64,000 bases of DNA from SABI01 sp963677695 (GCA_963677695.2 CAXXUJ010000001.1:2170001-2234000), one strand, 5' to 3'; numbered from the stretch's first letter, positions 44,313 through 54,413 are shown. Numbers and translations: made by a program. The notes: generated from the sequence alone by a model not told the origin.

Positions 44313-45281
44313 ATGCCCAAAAAGAGTATCAGCTATGCAAAGTACGGATACCTATTTTCTATTCCGTTCGTACTTGCTTTCCTTGTGTTCTGGTTATACC
44401 CGATTTTATATACGCTGATCATCGGTTTCACCGATCTCAGGGGACTGACGAAAACAGATATCAATTTTCTCCCCGACATCTTCGGAAATTTCAAATCGAT
44501 TCTGGCAAACGCCACCTTCAGGAAGTCACTCTCCAATACCTTTTTGATCTGGTTCATGAATTTCATTCCCCAAATCGGTATCGCCCTTCTTCTGACAGCC
44601 TGGTTCACCAACCTGAATTTCAAGATTCGTGGACAGGGTGCGTTCAAGGTGCTGTTCTATATGCCCAACATCATGACCGCAGCGACGATAGCTATCCTCT
44701 TCAATGTCCTTTTCGGGTACCCCAAGGGACCCATCAACGACATCCTCATAGGTCTCGGACTCCAGGATTCTCCTGTCTACTATCTGATCCATAGCTGGAC
44801 AGCTCGGGGAGTGGTTGCCTATATCCAGTTCTGGATGTGGTACGGAAACACCCTCATCGTTTTAATCGGGGGTGTGATGGGGATCAACCCCGGACTCTTC
44901 GAAGCTGCAAGGATCGACGGAGCTTCTTCCTCCCAGATCTTCTTCAGGGTTACCCTCCCCAGCCTCAGGACGATTCTCCTGTTCACCCTCGTCACTTCTT
45001 TGGTCGGCGGGCTGAACATGTTCGATATCTCAAAGCTCTTCCTCCTCGGAGGACCTGACAACTCGACACTGACGGCAAGCGTATTTATCTACAACCAGGC
45101 CTTCAGCGGAAGTTTTCTCTATAACCGTGCGGCAGCTGCAAGCATGATCATGTTCGTCATTATCGTCTTCTTCTCCGCTATCCTCTTCTTCATTCTCAGA
45201 GATAAGGATGAAGCAAAACTGAACAAACAGAAGAGAGAAGAGAAAAGGGCTGAAAAGGCGATGCGGAGGGCAGCAGTATGA
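44313..45281 (+). CDS. ABC sugar permease, MalF/UgpA type (system 2)
   Basis: 322 residues with six membrane helices and the coupling-loop motif Glu-Ala-Ala-x-Ile-Asp-Gly-Ala (about 198-205) of binding-protein-dependent permeases. The charged C-terminal tail is long, with many Lys and Glu. GAGGTGAAAG ribosome site. Overlaps the next permease start by four bases. No ATPase gene is present in this cluster. Confidence 0.92.
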   Translation: MPKKSISYAKYGYLFSIPFVLAFLVFWLYPILYTLIIGFTDLRGLTKTDINFLPDIFGNFKSILANATFRKSLSNTFLIWFMNFIPQIGIALLLTAWFTNLNFKIRGQGAFKVLFYMPNIMTAATIAILFNVLFGYPKGPINDILIGLGLQDSPVYYLIHSWTARGVVAYIQFWMWYGNTLIVLIGGVMGINPGLFEAARIDGASSSQIFFRVTLPSLRTILLFTLVTSLVGGLNMFDISKLFLLGGPDNSTLTASVFIYNQAFSGSFLYNRAAAASMIMFVIIVFFSAILFFILRDKDEAKLNKQKREEKRAEKAMRRAAV

Positions 45282-46126
45282 GTGCAGGCATGAAACAGAA
45301 CAGAATAGGGATGAAGATTCTCATCTATACGGTGTGTATCACATTGGCAGTGCTCAGTATCTTCCCGTTTTACACGATGTTCATTAACGCAACGAGGGGA
45401 ACCTATGAGATACAGCAGTCAGCCATCTCCCTCATCCCCTCCAATCATCTTCTGAACAACTTCAAGATCCTGAGCGGAAAAAGTTTCAATCCCATGAAAG
45501 GGTTCTACAATTCGCTGATCATCTCAAGCGGAGCAACGATCTGCGCGGTCTACTTCTCTTCTCTTACAGCCTACGGCCTGATGGCCTACAACTGGAAATG
45601 GAGAAAACCGTTCTTCACCTTCATCATGTGTATCCTCATGATACCTGCACAGGTCGTTGTCATCGGCTTCTATCAGTTCATGTACCGACTCGGGTGGACG
45701 AACAATTTCCTTGCACTGATACTCCCCTCGATATCCTCTCCGGCGATGGTCTTCTTCATGAGACAGTACCTTCTCGCCTCCCTCTCGCTCGATATAGTGG
45801 ACTCGGCAAGAATTGACGGGGCAGGGGAGTTCAGAATATTCAACACGATCATACTTCATATCATGAAACCTGCACTGGCGGTGCAGGCGATCTTCACCTT
45901 CGTTGCAAGCTGGAACAATTTCTTCATGCCCCTCGTTCTTCTCACCGATCAGTCCAAGTACACGATGCCCATCATGGTGAGCCTCCTCAGGGGTGATATC
46001 TACCGTACCGAGTACGGTGCTGTCTATCTCGGACTTACCTTGACGGTCATCCCGCTTTTCGTGATCTATTTCCTTCTCTCCAGGTACATCATCGCCGGAG
46101 TCGCCCTTGGTGCACTGAAGGAATAG
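45278..46126 (+). CDS. ABC sugar permease, MalG/UgpE type (system 2)
   Basis: 282 residues with six membrane helices and the coupling loop Asp-Ser-Ala-Arg-Ile-Asp-Gly-Ala (about 179-186). It pairs with the preceding permease. The operon runs on into GH43 and GH1 genes, so the imported oligosaccharide is probably cut in the cytoplasm. Confidence 0.92.
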   Translation: MSAGMKQNRIGMKILIYTVCITLAVLSIFPFYTMFINATRGTYEIQQSAISLIPSNHLLNNFKILSGKSFNPMKGFYNSLIISSGATICAVYFSSLTAYGLMAYNWKWRKPFFTFIMCILMIPAQVVVIGFYQFMYRLGWTNNFLALILPSISSPAMVFFMRQYLLASLSLDIVDSARIDGAGEFRIFNTIILHIMKPALAVQAIFTFVASWNNFFMPLVLLTDQSKYTMPIMVSLLRGDIYRTEYGAVYLGLTLTVIPLFVIYFLLSRYIIAGVALGALKE

Positions 46127-46186
46127 GGGACGAAACACAGAGAAGATCTCTTTTGTGAGACGACATGGAAAAAACAGGAGTTACAT

Positions 46187-47848
46187 ATGCCGACAATCAT
46201 AAATCCCGTGCTCAAAGGTTTTCACCCCGACCCGTCAATCTGTCGCGTCGGTGATGACTTCTATATAGCCACCAGTACCTTTGAATGGTATCCCGGAGTG
46301 ACGATCCACCATTCACGGGATCTGGTGAACTGGGAACTGGTCGCACGACCTCTGAACCGGAAAAGTCAGCTCAGCATGGAGGGGGAACAGGCCTCTGCAG
46401 GAGTGTGGGCTCCCTGCCTCAGTTACTCGGACGGACAGTTCTGGCTTATCTACACCGACGTGAAAGGGTGGACGGGTATCCGTCCCGGTTTCAATTCAGG
46501 GTTCAAGGATTCTCACAACTACCTTGTCACCTGTGATACAGTCACCGGCGATTGGTCTGACCCGATCTATATGAACTCTTCCGGTTTCGACCCCTCTCTC
46601 TTCCATGACGAAGATGGAAGGAAATGGTTCGTCAACATGATATGGGATTACCGCCCGCACCGAAATAATTTTGCGGGAATCGTCCTTCAGGAATACTCAC
46701 ACGATCAGAAATGTCTCATCGGTCCTGTGAAAAATATCTTCAAGGGAACAGAGATAGCCCTCACCGAAGCTCCTCACCTCTACAGGAGAGGTGAGTACTA
46801 CTACCTCATGACTGCAGAGGGAGGGACGACCTATGAGCATGCAGTCACCCTTGCACGGAGCCGCAGCCTCGAAGGTCCCTATGAGCTCCATCCACATAAT
46901 CCTCTCCTCTCCTCGGTGAAAGACAGAGATATAGTCCGCAAGGGACTTGCTTCAGAATCTGTCGAAACTGTGTATGAAGGCCTGTATCCAGGCCTGCAGA
47001 AGGCAGGACACGGCAGCATGGTCCCTTGGGACGGTGATGAGTGGATACTCGCCCACCTGTGCGGTCGCCCTCTTCCAGGAACCCTGTACTGTCCGCTGGG
47101 CAGGGAGACTGCACTGCAGAAACTGATCTGGTCAGAGGACGGATGGCCCTATCCTGTGCAGATGGGACCCCAGTCTGTTGTGACCTTCAGTGACAGGGAT
47201 GGGACGTATCGTGGAACCTCACCTGAGGTTCCGGTGAACTGGAGAGAGGACTTTGACGAAGATATCTGGGATCTGCAGCTGCAGAGCGTGAGACAGAGAG
47301 CTGATGCGTCATATGATATGAAAGCAAGAAAGGGTTGGATACGGCTCCATGGAGCCGAGTCACCCACCTCTGTCTTCCGTCAGACGCTTTTAGCGAGAAG
47401 GGTGACCGCTTTCAAGTGGGAAGCCGAGACCCTGATAGACTTTCATCCCGAGGATTTTCAGAGCATGGCGGGACTCGTTCTCCGCTATGATGAGAACACC
47501 CAGCTCTACCTCCGTCTCAGCGCAGAAGAGGGGGTAAGAACTCTGGGAATCCTTTCGTACGACAGGGAACACCTGAGCATGCCGTTAGGGGAAGAGGAGA
47601 TCAGGGTTCCTGACAGGCCGATCTACCTGAAAGCGGTGATGGAAAGTGATTCCATTCAGTTCTTCTACAGTGGTGACGGGAAACGGTTTGAGCCTATAGG
47701 ACCTTCCTTTCCATCATTCAAGTATTCGGATGATTACGCCGACCCTCTCGGTTTTACAGGAATGTTCGTCGGTATCGCATGCCATGACGTGTCGGGAAGA
47801 AGGTCTCCCGCCGATTTCGATTATCTTACCTACAGGGAGTTTGTATGA
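46187..47848 (+). CDS. GH43 beta-xylosidase (xylan 1,4-beta-xylosidase type)
   Basis: 553 residues. The five-bladed propeller (about 1-310) shows the catalytic set: Asp15 in His-Pro-Asp-Pro-Ser, Asp135 in Gly-Phe-Asp-Pro-Ser-Leu-Phe and Glu194 in Thr-Glu-Ala-Pro-His. A C-terminal beta-sandwich (about 330-553) is typical of xylosidases of this subfamily and shapes the active site. No signal peptide. AGGAGTTACAT precedes the ATG. It would release xylose from imported xylo-oligosaccharides; arabinofuranosidase activity is also common in the family. Confidence 0.92.
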   Translation: MPTIINPVLKGFHPDPSICRVGDDFYIATSTFEWYPGVTIHHSRDLVNWELVARPLNRKSQLSMEGEQASAGVWAPCLSYSDGQFWLIYTDVKGWTGIRPGFNSGFKDSHNYLVTCDTVTGDWSDPIYMNSSGFDPSLFHDEDGRKWFVNMIWDYRPHRNNFAGIVLQEYSHDQKCLIGPVKNIFKGTEIALTEAPHLYRRGEYYYLMTAEGGTTYEHAVTLARSRSLEGPYELHPHNPLLSSVKDRDIVRKGLASESVETVYEGLYPGLQKAGHGSMVPWDGDEWILAHLCGRPLPGTLYCPLGRETALQKLIWSEDGWPYPVQMGPQSVVTFSDRDGTYRGTSPEVPVNWREDFDEDIWDLQLQSVRQRADASYDMKARKGWIRLHGAESPTSVFRQTLLARRVTAFKWEAETLIDFHPEDFQSMAGLVLRYDENTQLYLRLSAEEGVRTLGILSYDREHLSMPLGEEEIRVPDRPIYLKAVMESDSIQFFYSGDGKRFEPIGPSFPSFKYSDDYADPLGFTGMFVGIACHDVSGRRSPADFDYLTYREFV

Positions 47849-49188
47849 GCAGTATGAATACTTTTCCTGACAGCTTTCTCTGGGGAACGGCAACAGCAAG
47901 TTATCAGGTGGAAGGAGCGGTCACCGAAGGCGGGCGCTCAAGGAGCATATGGGATGCATTCTCTGCCATCCCCGGGAAGATCCTTGACGGACAGAATGGA
48001 GATGAAGCTGCTGACCACTATCACAGGTATGAGCAGGATATCTCGCTGATGGAAAAGGGTGGCTTCGGTGCCTACCGGTTCTCAATCGCCTGGCCCCGGA
48101 TTCAGCCCGAAGGAAAGGGAAAGGTCAACCCCGCCGGTCTCGATTTCTACAAACGTCTGGCCGATGAACTTCACAGCCATGGCATACAGGCAGTTGCGAC
48201 CCTGTACCACTGGGATCTTCCCCAGTCCCTTGAGGATGCGGGGGGCTGGCCGCTGAGAGATACAGCGGACAGGTTCGCCGAATACGCGTCTCTGTGCTTT
48301 GCCGGACTTTCCGATCATATCGATATGTGGATCACATTGAACGAACCCTGGTGCAGTGCCGTTCTCGGTTACTATATCGGTGAACACGCACCCGGAAGGA
48401 TGAGTCTTGAAGATGCCTGGGCTGCAGGCCACCACCTCCTTCTCGGCCACGGTAAGGCCGTCCAGGCCTACCGCTCTCAGATCTCAAGTGATGTACCTAT
48501 CGGAATCACCCTGAACCTTGAGACCCCGCGACCGGCCACAAGAAAGGAAGCGGACAAGGAAGCAGTTCAGAGGGCACTCGATCTGAGAACCAGGTTCTTC
48601 CTCGATCCACTGCTGGGGAAGGGGTATCCCGAGAGGCATTTTGATGCGTACCCACAGCTGAAACGACCTGTGATCCTTGATGGTGACATGGAGACAATTG
48701 CCTCCCCGATAGATTTCCTCGGTCTGAATTACTACTGGGAGCCCGTTGTCGCTTCTGACCCGAAGAATCCGGAAGGATTTCAGGATGTACACTCCCATCA
48801 TGAACGGACAGACATGGGTTGGCCTATCACTCCTCAGGGACTCTACAGACATCTGAAATGGGTATCGAATCACACCGAAGGGAAATTACCTCTCTATATC
48901 ACCGAAAACGGGTGTGCCATGCCCGATGAGCTCAGTGATGATACCTCAAGATGCCATGACCCGAGGAGGGTGAAATATCTGAAAGATCATCTGAGAGAAG
49001 CAGCTCGAGCTATCGGAGACGGAGTCGACCTGAGGGGCTATTTCGTGTGGTCCCTTCTTGATAACTTCGAATGGGCCTTCGGTTACACCAAACGCTTCGG
49101 AATCGTCTACGTCGATTATGAGACTCAGAAAAGGATTCCCAAAGACAGCTACTACTACATGAGAGAGGTGATAAGCGGTCACGAATAA
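47845..49188 (+). CDS. GH1 beta-glucosidase
   Basis: 447 residues, the usual bacterial BglA length. Acid/base Glu167 (Leu-Asn-Glu-Pro-Trp) and nucleophile Glu354 (Ile-Thr-Glu-Asn-Gly) are present, as is the family opening motif. Its ATG overlaps the GH43 stop by four bases and has GGGAG upstream. It is longer than the GH1 at 40227 and quite different from it. It would cut cellobiose or other beta-glucosides. Confidence 0.94.
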   Translation: MSSMNTFPDSFLWGTATASYQVEGAVTEGGRSRSIWDAFSAIPGKILDGQNGDEAADHYHRYEQDISLMEKGGFGAYRFSIAWPRIQPEGKGKVNPAGLDFYKRLADELHSHGIQAVATLYHWDLPQSLEDAGGWPLRDTADRFAEYASLCFAGLSDHIDMWITLNEPWCSAVLGYYIGEHAPGRMSLEDAWAAGHHLLLGHGKAVQAYRSQISSDVPIGITLNLETPRPATRKEADKEAVQRALDLRTRFFLDPLLGKGYPERHFDAYPQLKRPVILDGDMETIASPIDFLGLNYYWEPVVASDPKNPEGFQDVHSHHERTDMGWPITPQGLYRHLKWVSNHTEGKLPLYITENGCAMPDELSDDTSRCHDPRRVKYLKDHLREAARAIGDGVDLRGYFVWSLLDNFEWAFGYTKRFGIVYVDYETQKRIPKDSYYYMREVISGHE

Positions 49189-49237
49189 GGAAACCCCTGT
49201 TCATGCACCGCTCTACTTTATTTCTCTTTTTTTCTCC

Positions 49238-50068
49238 TCAGCCTTTCACTGACCCTGCCGTGATCCCCTGAAGGATGTATCGCTGTCCTAACAGATAGAC
49301 GATGATGACCGGAAGGGTGGTGAGGACGATGTCAGCGAATATCAGATTCCACTCTGAAGTATACTTTCCGAAGAAGTTGTAGACTGCGAGGTTCATAGGC
49401 CACATCGAACTCTTGCTGGTCAGGTACAACGGGGTGATGAAATCGCTCCATATGCCCATGAACTGCAGGATGAAGGCAGTGACGAGAATCGGCTGGAGGA
49501 GGGGAACGATAACAATGAAGAAGAGTTGGAGAGGCCCCGCTCCGTCAATGATTGCCGCTTCGTCGATGTCGACAGGTATGGTCGACACGAAGCTTCTGAT
49601 AACGAAGATACTGAAAGGTATCATCGAACTCAGGAACGTTATGATAAGCCCGACCCGTCCGTTGGAGAGGTGGGTCATGTCGAGTACCTTCAGCAGTGTG
49701 ACGTAGTTCACGGGAAGGAAGAGACCGCAGATGATGAAATAGTAGATATTGTTGAATCTCTTCGACCGTCGTCTGTTGATCACGAAGCTACCCATCGCTG
49801 CCAGAAGTACCGCGACTCCCGCCGAAACGGTTGAGTAGAGGAGGGAGTTGAAGAAACCCTGGATCAGTCGCCCCTTCTCTATGACATCCCGATAGTTCTC
49901 GAAGTGCCATTCGGTGGGGAGTGCGAGGCTGATCCGTGCCGCCTCTCCCTTTGTCTTCAGTGAGTTCACCAGTACCAGATAGAAGGGGATGATCACCGCA
50001 AGAGAGAGGAGAATGAGTACCACATGTTTTAATACCGTCTGTATGCGCCGTTTTGTCCTGATAGTCAT
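49238..50068 (-). CDS. ABC sugar permease, MalG/UgpE type (system 3)
   Basis: 276 residues with six membrane helices and the coupling loop Glu-Ala-Ala-Ile-Ile-Asp-Gly-Ala (about 170-177). Its ATG overlaps the stop of the other permease by one base, and GGAGG lies ten bases upstream. Last gene of the minus-strand importer operon. Confidence 0.92.
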   Translation of the reverse strand: MTIRTKRRIQTVLKHVVLILLSLAVIIPFYLVLVNSLKTKGEAARISLALPTEWHFENYRDVIEKGRLIQGFFNSLLYSTVSAGVAVLLAAMGSFVINRRRSKRFNNIYYFIICGLFLPVNYVTLLKVLDMTHLSNGRVGLIITFLSSMIPFSIFVIRSFVSTIPVDIDEAAIIDGAGPLQLFFIVIVPLLQPILVTAFILQFMGIWSDFITPLYLTSKSSMWPMNLAVYNFFGKYTSEWNLIFADIVLTTLPVIIVYLLGQRYILQGITAGSVKG

Positions 50069-50946
50069 TACAGCTGTACCTCCTTACGGCTCATCCCCAT
50101 GACAATGGCGATGCCCGCGGTGGTGGCGACGATGAAGAGTATCGTGCTCATCGCTACCGAAAGACCGTACTGACCGGTCGCGTAGAGTTTATAGGCGTAG
50201 GTGGTGACCACCTCGGTGGCATGCCCCGGCCCTCCGTTGGTGAGTACATAGACGATATCGAATACCTTCAGACCGTAGGTGACTCCGAATACAAGATTTA
50301 TCATGATCGAACCCGAAAGCATCGGGAGGGTGATGTACAGCAGTTTGTGGAAGAAGTGGGCTCCGTCTATCTCCGCCGCCTCATAGTAGGCGTCGGGAAT
50401 TGCGTTCAATCCCGCAAGGAAAATGGTCATGACGTACCCGATGCCCCTCCAGGCATCGATACCATAGATCGATTTCCACACGACATCGAGATCACTGAGC
50501 CATTTCTGCTGGAGAAATTCGAGGTGAAAGAATTCAAGTCCCACATTGAGAATCCCGTTCTGTGAATCAAGCACCGCCTTGAAGATCAGTCCGATGATCA
50601 GGAAGGGAAGGATGGCTGGCATATAGAGAATGGTACGGTAGGTGTTCTGTCCCTTGAGTCCTCTCTGCAGTAAAATAGCGAGGAAGAGGGCGGGGATCAG
50701 CTTCACTATATTCGAAACGAGGGTGAATTTGAGAGTGTTGAGAATACCGGCGGCATAGTTCTTGTCCGAAGTGAAAATTTCGACATAGTTCTGCAGTCCG
50801 ACGAAACTGATCTCTCCTCTGTTGCGAACATTCCAGTCGGTGAACGAGTAGAAGACACCGAGAATACTCGGCAGGAGAAAGAAGATGACGTAGAAGACGA
50901 GGGGAAGGAGGACGAACCACAGCGGATAGATACTTCGTTTATTCAT
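50068..50946 (-). CDS. ABC sugar permease, MalF/UgpA type (system 3)
   Basis: 292 residues with six membrane helices and coupling loop Glu-Ala-Ala-Glu-Ile-Asp-Gly-Ala (about 189-196). Follows the binding-protein gene after a gap with a stem-loop. As in system 2, no ATPase gene accompanies it. Confidence 0.92.
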   Translation of the reverse strand: MNKRSIYPLWFVLLPLVFYVIFFLLPSILGVFYSFTDWNVRNRGEISFVGLQNYVEIFTSDKNYAAGILNTLKFTLVSNIVKLIPALFLAILLQRGLKGQNTYRTILYMPAILPFLIIGLIFKAVLDSQNGILNVGLEFFHLEFLQQKWLSDLDVVWKSIYGIDAWRGIGYVMTIFLAGLNAIPDAYYEAAEIDGAHFFHKLLYITLPMLSGSIMINLVFGVTYGLKVFDIVYVLTNGGPGHATEVVTTYAYKLYATGQYGLSVAMSTILFIVATTAGIAIVMGMSRKEVQL

Positions 50947-50977
50947 ATGCTTCCTTTTTCTTTTCCGGTGAGATAAC

Positions 50978-51002
50978 TCTGCCGGCTGAAAACGCCGGCA
51001 GA
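50978..51002 (-). other. Stem-loop after sugar-binding-protein gene (system 3)
   Basis: A perfect 9-bp GC-rich stem (50978-50986 with 50994-51002) with a 7-base A-rich loop between the binding-protein stop (51022) and the permease start (50946). A T-rich stretch is not immediately downstream on the minus strand. Confidence 0.6.
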
Positions 51003-51021
51003 AGTATCATACGAGGGAAGA

Positions 51022-52359
51022 TCAGTTCCAGGCGGGGTCGCCTGCGACCTTGGCAGCCTGTGCCCTGTTTGCGTCCATGTTCTTGAGAACATCGTTCGCA
51101 GTGATGGTGCCCTGACAGTAGGCGACCATGTCAGCACCGAAGTCCATCCAGAAGTCGTTGGTGTACTTGGTTCCGCTCTGGAGTACCGGTGTCACCATGT
51201 TCTCTGCAGGAATAGAGTCGATGAAGGTCTGTTCTGCGGGGAGCCAGTGCTGCTGTAAAGCAGAATCGTTCACGTGCAGGTTTGTGTATGCAGGAGAGTT
51301 GTCGAGAATTTCCTGCAGACTCTGTGTAGTGGTGACGAAGGAGAAGAATTCTCTGACGAGATCTTCATGCTCTGTTCCCTTGTAGCCGAACATCGTAGGT
51401 CCTGCGGGGTTGGTCGGGAAGTACTTGTTGTCAGCGAAAGGAATGAGGAAGAGTCCGAACTCATCGGTTGTGTCAGTCTCATTCTGAATCTGCTGAATGT
51501 AGCTTGAGTTAGCCATAGCCATACCGATGCTGCGGTCTGCGAACATGTTGACCATGTTTGTGCTGTTAGAACCGATCCAGTCTTCACCGAAGTAGCCGCG
51601 GTCTGACATTTCCTTGAACTGGCCGAGGACTTTCAACATGGTCTTGTTACCTGCGAAGGTAGCTGTGTTGCTGTTCAGTGCATCATAGAGTCCGGGAGTC
51701 GCTGCTTCATAGACGCCTCCGATCTGGAAGAAGCTCAGCTGGTGCTGCCAGCCGTCTGCACCGGGAACGAACCAGGGGATGATTCCCTGTGAGTCGAGTT
51801 CTTCAGATACGGAAAGAAGGTCGGCGTAGGTGGTCGGAGCTTTCAGTCCCATCTCATCAAAGAGAGTCTTGTTGTAGACCATGACGAACTCAGGTGAGTT
51901 GTGCCAGATCTGAAGTCCGTAGAGGGTGTCGTCCACCATACACGAAAGAAGTCGTGCATCAGGAACAACGCTCTGCCAGGCTTCGCCGGTAAAGTCGATA
52001 CAGTACTCTTCAGGGTCGACGATCACAGAGTTGATGGCGAAGGGATTCGACTGAATCCAGAAGATGTCGGCGCATTCGCCGGTGAGCAGTCGTACCTGGA
52101 GCAGGTCGCTGTACTGGTCAGCGGGGACCGCCTGCAGGTCGACACTTACATCATAGGTGTCTTCGAAGCGTGCGATCGTTTCATCATAGCGGCTGTCCAT
52201 CCATCCGGTGGACACGAGAATGCTCAGTTCCTCTCCGGCGTAGGGGCTTGCTGATGTCGATTCCGAAGCGCCTGCGGCAAAAAGTCCCTGACCGGTCATG
52301 AGAAGGGCAAGAACGAGAAGTGCCATGAGGGCAGTCCTGTAGATTGCGTTTTTTTTCAT
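51022..52359 (-). CDS. ABC sugar-binding protein, family 1 (system 3)
   Basis: 445 residues. Signal peptide about 1-28 (Lys-Lys, then a Leu/Ala run, ending Phe-Ala-Ala-Gly) and a Ser-Glu-Ser mature end; no lipobox Cys. Solute-binding family 1 fold. The ATG at 52359 has GGAGG five bases upstream. Its promoter carries the 33-bp box shared with the GH31 operon, so it is likely induced by the divergent two-component system. Confidence 0.9.
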   Translation of the reverse strand: MKKNAIYRTALMALLVLALLMTGQGLFAAGASESTSASPYAGEELSILVSTGWMDSRYDETIARFEDTYDVSVDLQAVPADQYSDLLQVRLLTGECADIFWIQSNPFAINSVIVDPEEYCIDFTGEAWQSVVPDARLLSCMVDDTLYGLQIWHNSPEFVMVYNKTLFDEMGLKAPTTYADLLSVSEELDSQGIIPWFVPGADGWQHQLSFFQIGGVYEAATPGLYDALNSNTATFAGNKTMLKVLGQFKEMSDRGYFGEDWIGSNSTNMVNMFADRSIGMAMANSSYIQQIQNETDTTDEFGLFLIPFADNKYFPTNPAGPTMFGYKGTEHEDLVREFFSFVTTTQSLQEILDNSPAYTNLHVNDSALQQHWLPAEQTFIDSIPAENMVTPVLQSGTKYTNDFWMDFGADMVAYCQGTITANDVLKNMDANRAQAAKVAGDPAWN

Positions 52360-52399
52360 AGGTTCCTCCAATTTGTTTCCTTTTTTTTGTTTACGTATA

Positions 52400-52462
52400 A
52401 GTATAAATCGCGTTTGTCAGAAATCTATGGACAGAAAAGTTTACTTTTTGCACTTTTCCTGA
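52400..52462 (-). promoter_or_regulatory. Regulated promoter with shared 33-bp box, copy 1
   Basis: On the minus strand a TATACT -10 (52400-52405) lies downstream of a box at 52428-52460. The box matches one at 61132-61164 at 29 of 33 positions, and both are exactly 22 bases from their -10. No good -35 is visible, as expected for an activator-dependent promoter. It drives the system 3 importer. Confidence 0.7.
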
Positions 52463-52538
52463 CAGATTCGGAAATGCTTTGCATGTAAGATGATAGTATT
52501 CTTGAGCAACCGTTTCTGGAAGTAGTATCAGGAAAAAA

Positions 52539-52568
52539 TTGACAATTAAACTTTCTAGAGAATATACT
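52539..52568 (+). promoter_or_regulatory. Candidate promoter of the two-component operon
   Basis: TTGACA (52539-52544), an 18-base spacer and TATACT (52563-52568), divergent from the importer promoter. If real, transcription starts near 52575, just before the ATG at 52578, so the kinase mRNA would have almost no leader or start translation further in. Confidence 0.5.
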
Positions 52569-52577
52569 GTGTTACTG

Positions 52578-54413
52578 ATGAGTCATAGGCGAAAACGCAC
52601 AGTACAGCACACAGGAAAAAAGAAACTGAAAATCTCAATGAAGTTCTTTCTCCTCTTCTCCCTTGTCTCGACGGTTGCCGTCGGGAGCATCGCTCTGTTC
52701 TTTTCCCTCTACTTCTCCCGTATTCTTGTCGACAGGGAGACCTCCTCCTTTCAGGCACTGACCACCTCCTTTCTCAACCAGACGGAGAACGAGGTGAGGA
52801 TCATGGATGATACCTCGATCAACATTCTCTACAGCGGTATGGTGCAGGACAATCTGTCCAGGTATATGGATGCGGGGGTGAACAGGAATGAGTCCTTTTC
52901 GAACCTGATAGAGATTCTTGTGGCGATCAACGGAGCCGATTTCTCCCTTCCCATCATCACCGTGTACAGCAATGACGGGGAGAAGGTGAGTATGGGAGCG
53001 TATGCGACGCAGGAGAGTCTCAGCCTACGTGACCTTCCCTGGGTGGAGAAAACCGAAGAGTCGAGTTACCGCAAGGTACTCTCGGTTCCCTATCGTTCGA
53101 GTGCGATGCAGACAAGCAAGAAGGTGGAGCCGTACTATATCTCGCTCTACCGGAAGATGCGTGGCCCTTCAGGGGATCCCATCGGGTACATCGAGACTGC
53201 TCAGTATGCGTCTCAGATATTCTCGAGCATCATCTCCTACCGGAAACTCGCCGATTCAGATCTCACTGTTCTGGTCTTTGACTCAGATGGACATCTCCTC
53301 TTTCCCTACAGCGATGTGGCAATCGACAGCGACCTACAGGAGTACTACTATGCAAGGGCATCGGAGTCGGATAACCCTGAGATCTATGAGAATCCCGTTA
53401 CGGGAAAACAGGAACTGATATCGGGAGAAACCTCCTCCTACACCGGCTGGACCTACCTGTGCGTGCAGGATACCGATATCTTCCTTCAGCCGGTGAAGAA
53501 CGTATCGAGGATACACCTCCTTGCCACCCTCCTGATCCTCCTGATAGCCACGATCACCTCCTATTACCTTTCAAGAAGTATCACACGACCGATTCGGGAT
53601 CTCCTTCAGAGAATAGATACGACGAACTTAGAGACCCTCTCGGGGGAGAAGAAACACCTGGAATCCTCCTACAACGAATTCGATGAACTCAACGACGCCT
53701 TCCATGAGATGAATGCGAATCTGAAAACCTCTATGGACGAACTCCTCCATTCCCGGCAAAGGGAGATGGAATCGCGGTTCCTCACCCTCCAGGCACAGAT
53801 AAATCCCCACTTCTACTACAACTCCCTTTCCAGCATTATCGCCCTTGCTGAAGGGGGAAAGAACGAAGAGGTGGTGCGCTTCTGCACCAACCTCTCCCAG
53901 ATCATGCGCTACGCCGCAAGGCGTGACCTATCGACGGTAACGCTGGCAACCGAACTCTCCTATGCAGAGAAATACCTCTACTGTATGAAGGTGAGGTATC
54001 AGTCATCTCTTACCTATTCCTTCCATATTGATGAGGAATTGAATGATATTCCCGTACCCCGTCTGATTATCCAGCCGCTGGTGGAGAATGCGATCAAGCA
54101 CGGAACAGAATGCTCCCCTCCCTGGGCTATCACGATCAGTACAGAGATCACTGACGATCTGTGGCGCATCAAGGTATGTGACTCGGGTAACGGGTTCTCT
54201 GATGAGGCACTTGAGATGATCAATGAGAAGATAGCTGCCTGGAATATAGTTGAGAGCGACAATTCGGCACCTGCCGAGGAGGGTGGACTCGGTCTGATCA
54301 ATGTCTATGCGAGGTGGAATATCTTCTGCGGGAACGAGTTCTACTTCGCCATTGAGAACGGGGAGAAAGGTGCGTGTGTCATGCTGGGCAGGAGAGAGGG
54401 AGAAAAAGGATGA
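52578..54413 (+). CDS. YesM/LytS-type sensor histidine kinase
   Basis: 611 residues. Two membrane helices (about 20-42 and about 310-330) flank an extracellular sensor domain, followed by HAMP (about 330-380), a His-kinase domain with phospho-acceptor His411 in Gln-Ile-Asn-Pro-His-Phe, and an ATPase domain (Asn-Ala-Ile-Lys-His-Gly, Gly-Leu-Gly-Leu). This family pairs with AraC-type response regulators and senses sugars outside the cell. The start is uncertain: a TTG at 52539 coincides with a promoter -35, and an ATG at 52638 would also give a complete protein. Confidence 0.88.
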   Translation: MSHRRKRTVQHTGKKKLKISMKFFLLFSLVSTVAVGSIALFFSLYFSRILVDRETSSFQALTTSFLNQTENEVRIMDDTSINILYSGMVQDNLSRYMDAGVNRNESFSNLIEILVAINGADFSLPIITVYSNDGEKVSMGAYATQESLSLRDLPWVEKTEESSYRKVLSVPYRSSAMQTSKKVEPYYISLYRKMRGPSGDPIGYIETAQYASQIFSSIISYRKLADSDLTVLVFDSDGHLLFPYSDVAIDSDLQEYYYARASESDNPEIYENPVTGKQELISGETSSYTGWTYLCVQDTDIFLQPVKNVSRIHLLATLLILLIATITSYYLSRSITRPIRDLLQRIDTTNLETLSGEKKHLESSYNEFDELNDAFHEMNANLKTSMDELLHSRQREMESRFLTLQAQINPHFYYNSLSSIIALAEGGKNEEVVRFCTNLSQIMRYAARRDLSTVTLATELSYAEKYLYCMKVRYQSSLTYSFHIDEELNDIPVPRLIIQPLVENAIKHGTECSPPWAITISTEITDDLWRIKVCDSGNGFSDEALEMINEKIAAWNIVESDNSAPAEEGGLGLINVYARWNIFCGNEFYFAIENGEKGACVMLGRREGEKG

